From positions 1 through 64,000 of the forward strand of contig JABCRI010000925.1 in the NCBI GenBank assembly GCA_015143295.1: 64,000 bases of DNA, in the 5' to 3' direction. Source of the DNA: Tetracentron sinense. Its lineage: Eukaryota; Streptophyta; Magnoliopsida; Trochodendrales; Trochodendraceae. Numbering within the stretch: the first letter of the stretch is position 1; every line of letters starts with the position of its first letter. This document shows, one piece after another, positions 56,041-64,000 of this stretch. The notes under the pieces were generated by a model. That model was not told the origin of the DNA. It was given only the letters and a program-made list of their open reading frames with translations, and did not search any database. The position numbers were made by a program, and so were the translations under genes.

Positions 56041-58600
56041 GTCCTTGTAAAAGAGAGTCACTTAAAGTAGATATCAATGCCAACTCAGGTTAAACCAAGT
56101 AAAGAAGGTGAAGTAGTAGGCTTGGATTAATATATCAATGCAAATTAAGGTTTTTAATTTCATTGAGATTTTGCGAAATGTCGGTCTGGATCCTTTAAAA
56201 ATGATATGCCCTTATCTCGCCTTGCACTATTTTGGCAGATGGCCCAATTATTACTTGTTTATTTTTTTAATAATGTTTTTTTTAACCATATTAAGGAAGT
56301 TTTAACATTTAAATATTTACGTACATGATGATTGACCACAAACTAATATTAGCTTGCAATTTTGGTGTTAAGGGGAATCAACGTGGTTCTTTAAAGCTTT
56401 TACTTGTATATAAGGCTCCGTTCTTTTGGTGGAACTTTTAAAGTCTAGAACTTTAATCGTTTTATGCCTAATTTTACTTGATGTCTAAGAACTATGTTAT
56501 TCCATAGAGTGCAAAAGTTCTACAAATATGGAATTTCAAGTTTCACAAATTTTTTTGGTTTTTATAAGTTTCATAGATGTAGAACTTCTAATAAAATTGA
56601 ACTCGATAAATGTGAGATACCATCGAGTAACAGGGTTAGAAACCCCCTCCCCTCTCTTCCCAGACTCGTGCCTCTTGTTCCAAAATATTAATGTTCCAGA
56701 CTTTTAAAAGTTCTACCAAAAGAGTAGTGCCTTAAAAGATTCTTTTACAATGAAAAATCTGGATATATTAATGAGATCGAACTATAGTAAGCAATTTTGG
56801 AAAAAAATCTATTGTTACGAGGGAAATTGACGTGTGTTTTAATGTTTTAAATTAGAATAAAAAGATATTTTGAGATTTAAAAATCTTGGTACAGTGATGA
56901 TACCATACTAACATCAGTATATAATCTTAATAAAACTTTCTTGTGGTAATTAAGGAAACTAATGTGAGTTTCTAAGCTTTCACTTATAACAGAAAAATAT
57001 TTTCAGCATTTAAATTCTAGATGTAGAATCCAACTATTATTAGAATGTGATCTTGGTAAAAAAATCTCTAGTGACAAGGGAAATCAATGCAGGTTTTACT
57101 AAAGATAGAAAGATTTTTTTTGGGGATTGGAAAATCTATGAATATTGATGAAATCAAAGTTAGTATGTTATCTTTATAGAAATCTCATGTAATAACAACT
57201 ATAAATTTGGTTTTAAAGCTATGAGTATCTGCCTATATAAACCCAACCTAAGAAACCAATATATGCATGTTGAATATTGAGGAGAAAAATTTGAGCTCTG
57301 ACTAATCTTTGTAATGTTTGCATAGCTTATGAGAATTTGTGCATACATGGCGAAGGTCCTTGTTCATTACATTCCAGGAAAAGAGCATTATGAACCATGT
57401 ATGTTTCTCTCTCGCTCACTCTCTTAAAATTAAGATAAATTAAACTTTTGCTATTCTTAAAGTTATATTTTAATTATAGTGATTTTTGAATTTGTTTGAC
57501 TTTCTAATGATAGTGTATAATGGTATATCCATGCAGGGGTCAAGTGAGTGATGGAAAATATTATACTTCTCATCTCAGGGCATATGCTTCTTCTACAACT
57601 TCCTGCCTTAGCGGGGGGTTTTCTCGTTATTGTCAGTTACAAGACTTTAAGTTTCAGTTCATTCATCATTTCTGTCAATAAGATTTGTAGGCAAGAACCA
57701 ATGTTCTTGGGATTTTGTATGCCAAGCCCACACGAGCAATAACCCTCCCCTTATAAAATATCCCTTGTATGATCAACATCTTCAAATTAGGGGTTAATCC
57801 TAATTTAACTTAGGTTTTAGAAAAAAAAAATCCAAATTTTTAGAGAAGCACTGTTTGGCTTTTATATAGTCAGGCCATCTCTGCCTTATGGCCAGCATTA
57901 ATTAAGTTCTCAATGGGCTGGGCTTGGTCCTTAGTTTTGTAATTTTTGAATAAGCCCAGTCCAAGCCGCCCGCTTACAAGAGATTTTTAGGCCCGATTTC
58001 GGCCTGTTGACACCCTAGCATTAACACAGTTAAAGCTGCCAACTAGGGTTAAGGAACAAAGAGTGTTTTGTCCTTTAACACGTCAATTGCTATAGCTTCA
58101 TTTTACCTGAATTTGTCACCAGTTAGTATGGTCTCCCAGATGTCCCTTGGGTTGCTCCAGTGGTCGGGCGGATGTCCTTTTTGGGAAGCCCACCATTTCC
58201 CTTTATACAAACTTAATTCCTAATCATATCAAGAGAAAAATGCTTTTAAAAATGATTTGTGGGTTATACCAATAGGGCTGTGGGCCCATTTAGAACCCTC
58301 TGATCATTGGTAAGAATACACTGTACATGAAACAGTGTGGACGCCATTACCAACTTCAGTTAAAGCAATAGCAACTAATATTCTCTAATCATATCAAGAG
58401 AAAAATGAGACATAAACTAGCATGTCCCTACTTAAAAGTGAATGTCCATTCCACTAAAACCAAATGCTTTTAAAAATTCATGCTTTGAGGGTGGGAATTG
58501 TATTTAAAGTTGACCTTGACTGGGTATTGGTCAGGATTCCTGGACGAATGATAATAATTAATTAGCTTACTCCAGTAGGTGTTTTTTTTTTTTTTTTTTG
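56041..58600 (+). repeat. Third, diverged copy of the DRP4C downstream unit
   Basis: 56280-58020 aligns with 40220-42230 (including 'aaggaagttttaacattta', the 'agaaatttgtgcatacatgg'-type block and the short hAT-like derivative). 58120-58590 aligns with parts of 45310-47330 in order. The palindrome is absent: 'ttgggttgctccagtgg ... gatgtcctttttggga' occurs once. This copy is more diverged than A and B are from each other. No gene is visible; a 64-codon frame at 57548 lacks support. Confidence 0.7.
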
Positions 58601-58636
58601 GGTTAAGGAGGTAAAGCAACACCTAAACACACACTA

Positions 58637-58823
58637 GATAGGATCACAACCAATTGCAATTGAATTCTCTTGAATTCAATTGCATATGTGGCACATATGG
58701 ATTGGAAGAGGAAAAATAAAGTAGAAATTCAAATTTGATTTTGCTGTCCCTCATCCAATCCATATGTGCCTCATATACAATTGAATTCTCTTGAATTCAA
58801 TTACAATTGGCTGTGATCCTATC
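58637..58823. mobile_element. Fold-back MITE with GATAGGATCACA ends
   Basis: Inverted arms of about 75 bp (gataggatcacaaccaattg ... ttgaattctcttgaattcaa ... catatgtg) enclose a ~60-bp centre. Each arm itself has a 'gaattctcttgaattc' palindrome. A directly repeated phrase 'aaggtaaag(c/t)aacacctaaac' flanks it at about 58607-58630 and 58876-58899. Fragments of the same family lie at 10994, 23603, 36250 and 36570. Confidence 0.75.
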
Positions 58824-59064
58824 TCAACAAGCACAAGTCAGACCTACGAGTAGGTGGAGTTTTTTTTTGCTTAAGAAGGTAAAGTAACACCTAAACACAC
58901 ACATAGAGGTCAGACCTAAGGTTACTGCTAAAAGTGTCATAAGGGTAAACCAACTCAATCACTCAAAGGGTCTGACAGGAGGATTGTTGGACCCTTATAC
59001 TACGCCCAATTCATAATCCTATGTCCAATTCGTTTTTATTTAAGTTATGATTTTCCAATCCAAG

Positions 59065-59245
59065 TAAAAACAAACTTGACGCAATTGGCTATCGTCCCAG
59101 GTTTGCGTCCTGGGTTTGCTCCTTGTGGTCGTGTGTTCAACTCTCATTCTTCGACTTACTTTGGTATATGCAGGGAAAAATTCGAGTAGGTTGGTGCAGA
59201 TACCTGAAGGGACTGATCCTTAATTGGCTTATACCCCAAAAAAAC
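59065..59245 (+). mobile_element. Probable SINE
   Basis: It contains a pol III box B-like gtgttcaactct (about 59131-59142), a terminal-domain phrase 'ggttggtgcagatacctgaaggg' and an A-rich end (ccccaaaaaaa, near 59233-59241). No clear target-site duplication was found, so this is weaker than the copy at 1621-1837. Confidence 0.4.
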
Positions 59246-59324
59246 TGGGTTTAAGGTTTTTTTTTTTGCTTTGGATATAATTTACCTATGGTTAGTGGTT
59301 AGCTTGAGGATTGAAGCTCTTGCA

Positions 59325-59586
59325 CTTCAAGAAATCAGGATATTAGGAACGAAAATTTAGCCACGGTAATAGATTTCGTTAGTAAAACAATATTTTTTGA
59401 CGGTTTTTTGTCTGTTGCTATATATTCGTTAATTACTGTACCGTATTCATAAAAAAATATTTTACTATATGTTTTACTGACGCCTGTATTAGCGACGGAA
59501 TACCAACGGTTCTTATTTAGTGGCTAAAATATTTATCGATGGATAACATAATAATACCGTCGGTAAAACCCTTATTTCTTATTGTG
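59325..59586. mobile_element. Short CACTA-like MITE
   Basis: 262 bp with ends cacttcaagaaatcagg and the complement of cacaataagaaataagg. A TTG trinucleotide lies on both sides (59322-59324, 59587-59589). Subterminal 'gacggt / accgtcggt' words in both orientations are consistent with a deletion derivative of an En/Spm-like element. No coding. Confidence 0.65.
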
Positions 59587-60209
59587 TTGCAACTCATTGC
59601 TTGGGGGATTAGATCCCACGACCTCTCCCTTAAGAGTGGTCACACCCCACCATTACTAAATAGGGCATGCTTATAACATATTTATATAAAAAAAAAGAAG
59701 GCACGATTTGCATTTTTATGACTTAAAAGGGTATGCTTTTGACATATTTACCCTTTAGCAATGAATATAAAACCTAAACACTAATAAGGGTAATATTGAA
59801 CTACATAGCCCATTTGGTAAAACTTTTCAGACCATGCCCTTTTAGGTGATATTTTTGATTTAGGGCGACTAAACGGTATTTATCCCTTATTTTTTCAAAA
59901 GCCAATGATATATTACTTAACATTACAAACGAGTGAATCTATGGATATGAAAGAAGACATGTGGTGAGCTTGGGAGGTGTGCATGTACCACCTAATGAAA
60001 TGTGCATTGCATGCTCTCACTCCCATAATTAATTGCCTTCCCATGCCGCGTCATGAAAAGAGTGGTGCCGACTGTAAATCTAGGCCATCTGCAGGAGAAA
60101 ATCCATTGCCAATTCCTATAATTGTGGTTCTCAATCTATAATCATATTTACACTCTCATATTGGGCAAATGATTCTAATTCCTAATCTGGGCTCAAACCC
60201 ACTAAGATT

Positions 60210-60398
60210 ATGGATCTGCTGCCTAATTTTGAGAGATTTGAAATCGGCTATATTCATCGTGGATTTGAAATCGACTATATTCATCGTGATGCCAATTGGG
60301 TCGCTGATTTCCTCTCAAAGCTTAGTATAGTTAGTGGTGAAGCTACTTTGGATTCTTCCTTGTTTCCGCCTCCGCTTTTGGAAGATTATAGATCTTGA
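60210..60398 (+). pseudogene. RNase H-like fragment (RVT_3 type)
   Basis: A 62-codon frame contains IDYIHRDANWVADFLSKLS, which fits the last conserved block of plant RNase H-like domains (usual form HVxREANxVADxLA, carrying the final catalytic Asp). This domain is found at the C-terminus of many plant LINE-type polyproteins. The preceding residues duplicate the motif (FEIGYIHRG FEIDYIHRD), a small internal tandem repeat. The rest of the domain is missing, so it is a relic and not a gene. Confidence 0.5.
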
Positions 60399-60419
60399 TG
60401 TGAGAGGCGGAAACATATT

Positions 60420-61090
60420 ACCCTAAGATCCGACAACTATATTGACGATCGGCCATGTGTATCCAAAGTGCACGGGATTCAAATTTTTTTGAATATCGGT
60501 GCTGTTGTGCACGGTCACGGGCCTCCGCCCTGTCTGTCACCAATGGTGATCCAAGAGAAGGCAATTCCCAACCTCAAGTCCGTTGGGTATGGGAGCCCAT
60601 ATTCATGTGGGCCCATACTCATAAAGTTGGGAGACTCTTGTTCACACATGTGGAACTCTTCACATGTGTGTTGGGGGTTTAAAAGAACAACACTCTCATT
60701 TCAGTATGTATGCTAAGAGAACTAGAGAGAAAAAGAGAGTTGTAGAGAATCTTGTATGAGAAAACCCTTCAGATATTTGTATTCTCCTCTTCCATTAAGA
60801 GAGAACTAGAAAGATTTTTGTACACATGAAGAGATTCCTTGGGACGGCCCTATGGTTTTTCCCACAAATATTGAGTGGGTTTTTCCACATAAAATCGGTG
60901 TATTCGCTTTTGATCTATCTAATTGTTTATTTCATTCCATTTTTATACTTGTTTTATTGCGTGGGTTAGTTTACACAAATAATACGTCTTTTGTGTTTGA
61001 TAAAATTTCTAACTGATTCACGTAGAGTGAAAGATTTTCACATCTCCCCAACAAAAGTGGGGAAAAATATCTTTAGTGTTCTTACCTGTG
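60420..61090 (+). mobile_element. LTR-like fragment, copia-type
   Basis: Noncoding. The sequence '...gagagaaaaagagagttg ... cctatggtttttccc ... gtgggtttttccacataaaatc' resembles the R/U5 part of Tnt1-type copia LTRs (a transcript leader followed by a 'gggtttccacgtaaa' block). No internal region or partner LTR is seen. 'ccaagagaaggcaattccca' recurs at 61286-61305. Confidence 0.35.
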
Positions 61091-61629
61091 GCCATGGGTG
61101 TTAAAAGGCCAGGATCAATTGGTTTGTAGGATGTAATAGTTGTAACCACCTTTTAAGAAATCCTAGCCTTCAAAATTGATGGCCACTGGGAAGAAACCAG
61201 GGAAGAACACAGAGGATATGCTTCCCAAAAGTGGTATCTTGGTTGTTTATTGAGACTGTCACCAATAAGTAATCCAAGAAGTAATCCAAGAGAAGGCAAT
61301 TCCCAGCCTCAAGTCAAGCCATATATATTACCAATTATAAATTTGAGAGTGGGGCTAGAACTCGCCAAAAATACAGTAACAATGCAAAACAAAATCACAT
61401 CTCCCCAAATCATTCAAAATCTCATCCCCACAAAACATACCAAACAAGAAAATGCATTTAAAAGAGTGTAGCCCTCCCTAGTCCCTTCCCTACTAATCTG
61501 TGCTCAGTCAGGATGAGCAGAAATTCGATCCATGATGTTAGCGACTACATGTTGAGAGTCCCTGAGTAACTTAATACTCTGGTTTAGCCGCTCGCGCTTG
61601 GTAGCTGTAAACACATAAATTTACTGCCT

Positions 61630-62540
61630 TTCCTCCCCTCTCAACTCTAGGTGTCGAGATAAGGTCCGAGAGTCGAGGAATAACGCTAAATTTATTCTGA
61701 GAGTCGCCACCTACTTAGGGGAAGTAGGATCCCGAGATAAATCCAAAATAAGGGATCTACGGTCCAGAGTAGTCTAGGTAAGAGATTCATTTAGGTCCTG
61801 GGGAAGGGGTTAGGCACCCCAGGACCTCCATCCAATGATGGTAACATACTCATTAGGTCTAAGCCAAACATTTAAAATCCCTTAAAATTTCCTAAACAGT
61901 TATTAATTTTGCTAATCAAACACAAATCAATATGGGGTGTAAAAATTTTATCTTTGGTTGGGGTCGAACCCTGGTTTGGGCTGCCTACTTTTCCGGTTAG
62001 TCGGAATCAGACTCTAATAGTAGTTCGGGGGTGTGACTGTTTTTATACTCGTTTCGGAGTGTGGTCACTTCCAACTGGTGCTTGAATTGGGGGAATTGGA
62101 ATTGAGATTTATGAATCTCATTCCAGGAGATGGTTGCGTAGCTAGGTGCTCGTGGGGGAGCTCTAGGGGGCGTTCATTTATTAGGGTAAGTTTTTATTTA
62201 AATTTTGTGGTTTTTTTTTAAAAAATGTTTTTGTTGTTTTGTATTTTTGATTTTTTTTGTATTTTTTTAATTTTGGCAAGTTTAACTAATCAAAAACTAA
62301 CCTAAGTGCCCAAGGTAGGCAAAAAGGAAAATAACATCTAACTGATTTAATTAACTTAAAGGCAAAGAGCAGGGCGGATCGAGCGGCCTTAAACCAAAAG
62401 AAGTTATGGCTTAAATACGGACCCTGCTCTAGGTCCCAAGGGGAGATAGACCAGTACCGTTAGTTAGTCTTACAAAAAAATCAAAAAATTATAAATAAAT
62501 AAATAAATAAATCAAAATAAATTAAAGGTACTGGTCTATC
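61630..62540. mobile_element. LTR-retrotransposon-like noncoding fragment
   Basis: 'gagagtcgccacctacttagg', 'gggttaggcaccccagg' and the downstream 'gggtcgaaccctggtttggg' are phrases I associate with untranslated regions of large plant Ty3/gypsy elements (Tat/Ogre type). Compare 34038-34540. There is no open reading frame and the ends are undefined. It stops abruptly at the R1 copy starting near 62545. Confidence 0.35.
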
Positions 62541-62544
62541 ATTA

Positions 62545-64000
62545 CTCAATTTGTTTTTTTATTTTTTAAATTAAAAAAATATTTTTAATATTAAAAAGCT
62601 CTAAAAACAGTTTTTTTAATTTAAAAAAATAATAATTAATATATAAAAAAAAACCAAAGATGGGTGAGTAAACCCTAGGGGTGGGTGAACCTTACCCATG
62701 GTTAAGTAGTGTCAAAGGAGACACATGGTGACTTCTAGGGGTTTCAACTTGAGAGATTCCTGGGCCTTTTTAGTAACGAGTTTTTCATCGTCATAAAATT
62801 TGTTAGTGAAATAGTTAAACGTACTATGAAATCCATTTTCAACCTAAGACACCACCTCATTAGAGGATGTCCCCTCTTAAATACTCACCACACCAATGAA
62901 ATGGTGCCTTAGGTTTGAAAGTAGATTTCATGGGTACGTCTATCATTACTCAATTTGTTAATGTTGCATTCGAAAAAAGGTTTTTTTAAAAGAAAAAGTG
63001 AAAAACATGGGCAAGTCTTTATTGGTTCTTACCCATTTTATTAATATCCACTTACTGTGGTTAAGATTCACCCACCCTAAGATTCATCCACCTATCCTTA
63101 ATTTTTTTTAAAATGTAACCGTAGTTAAAAAAAAATTAAAATATTTTTAATAAAGAGAGTAGGCCATCATTTTCTCGAGGAAAAAAGGTTTTTCTAAATA
63201 ACCCTTTGTTCATCAAAATGTAAAGATGACTGTCATCCCATTCACAAATGTGAAATTTTTACGCTACCTCTTCAACAAGTTGAAACATTTAAAGAGGAAG
63301 TTCTCCATCTAGCCCACTCTAGAAGTAGCTGGAAATGAGAGTTTGGAAGTCAATTAGAATAAAAATACAATAGAAAGCTCTGTTTCACCGCATAATAGCG
63401 GAGCTCCACTTTTTACTTATGACAATGACAATCTGGTAATTATGGGGATAAAGTCTTTTGCAATATTGCCTGAGTCTTTCTCTATAATTATTAGGAACCA
63501 AATCCTCTTAGATGATACTCGGATTTGACAAATCCTAATTTTATTAATCTCAGTTAAAATTTACTAACTTCTAAGATTAATGTTTTTTTAATAATTTTTT
63601 AAAAAAACCAAGGATAGTTGGATGAACCAAAGGGATGCATGAATCTTAACCACAATTAAGGAGTGTCAAAAAGGACATGTGATCCATAGCATAACCGGAC
63701 TTCCGCACGTTCAGTTACAACTGGAGGCCCACTCACATAGCTCCTTTTCACCCTTTCAACCTTAGTTGAGGAAATTTAACTCCCATGATTACATTTTTTA
63801 ATATTTTTTTCTTCTAAAAATCAAGGTTACATGTTGAACTTTAAGGATTAGTGAATCTTAGAGTATCTCCAACGCATCTCTAAATTTCCAAATTTAAAGA
63901 CCCATCTTTAAAAACTCATTCTAACGCATCTCCAAATTTGGAGACCCATCTCCTATTGGAGATATTGCTAAAAATTACTATATTTTATAATTGATATATG
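62545..64000 (+). repeat. R1 copy c plus start of the older copia LTR
   Basis: Direct, near-identical copy of about 26445-27780. It begins inside the right half of the fold-back MITE (AT-rich centre onward) and contains the hairpin (62829-62941) and the R1 body. It crosses the same junction into 'ttggagatattgctaaaaatt', the left LTR of the older copia element, at 63957-64000. A ~116-bp block (63250-63370) missing in copy b is present here and in copy a. The duplication therefore extends beyond the window's right edge. Confidence 0.85.

Noticed and set aside
56494..56691. 65-codon frame in the third duplicate
   Set aside because: It falls in an AT-rich insertion absent from the reference flank at 40.3 kb. 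Its ends (ttcttttggtggaactttt and its complement aaaagttctaccaaaagag) suggest a small MITE rather than a gene, and the target-site duplication was unclear.

Overview
This window is nuclear DNA of a flowering plant, probably a eudicot or an early-diverging angiosperm. The evidence is a plant-type dynamin-related GTPase gene, two Ty1/copia elements (one with a plant-type initiator-Met-tRNA primer-binding site), CACTA, hAT-like and Harbinger-like elements, plant SINEs, and long AT-rich noncoding stretches. I see no prokaryotic operon, rRNA, tRNA gene or CRISPR. The species cannot be named from the sequence alone.

Only one host gene looks intact: an intronless DRP4C-like dynamin-related protein at 37247-39310 (+), with a TATA box at 37161. 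Four broken relatives surround it. They are a full-length, multiply frameshifted pseudogene in inverted orientation (4540-6739, -), a 5' fragment with promoter (33650-34037, +), and two 3' fragments (48503-48894 and 54321-54766, +). The segment from the 3' end of the gene through its downstream flank recurs in tandem (about 39.3-48.3 kb, 48.5-54.3 kb and 54.3-58.6 kb). The copies differ by deletions, a solo LTR, a CAC minisatellite and a large palindrome, so this is a DRP4C duplication-and-decay locus.

The rest is transposon-derived. 0-11 kb holds a SINE, MITEs, the inverted pseudogene and one copy of a dispersed repeat called R1 here. 11.07-17.54 kb is a nest: a hAT-like element contains a 5.2-kb CACTA element, which contains an LTR-like block, which contains a MITE, which contains a fold-back MITE. 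17.90-23.17 kb is a young, almost intact Ty1/copia element on the minus strand (264-bp LTRs with two visible differences, TSD CTGTA, one frameshift before the zinc knuckle). 23.9-27.7 kb holds further MITEs, a SINE-tail tandem array and R1 copy b. 27.73-33.10 kb is an older copia element that lost its RT core and RNase H. 34-36.9 kb holds LTR and MITE fragments upstream of DRP4C. 42.6-45.4 kb and 50.2-51.2 kb are long palindromes. 58.6-64 kb holds fold-back, SINE and CACTA-like elements, an RNase H relic, LTR fragments and R1 copy c, which repeats 26.4-27.8 kb including the retrotransposon junction.

Boundaries, target-site duplications and family assignments were read by eye. Identities are qualitative unless a count is given.
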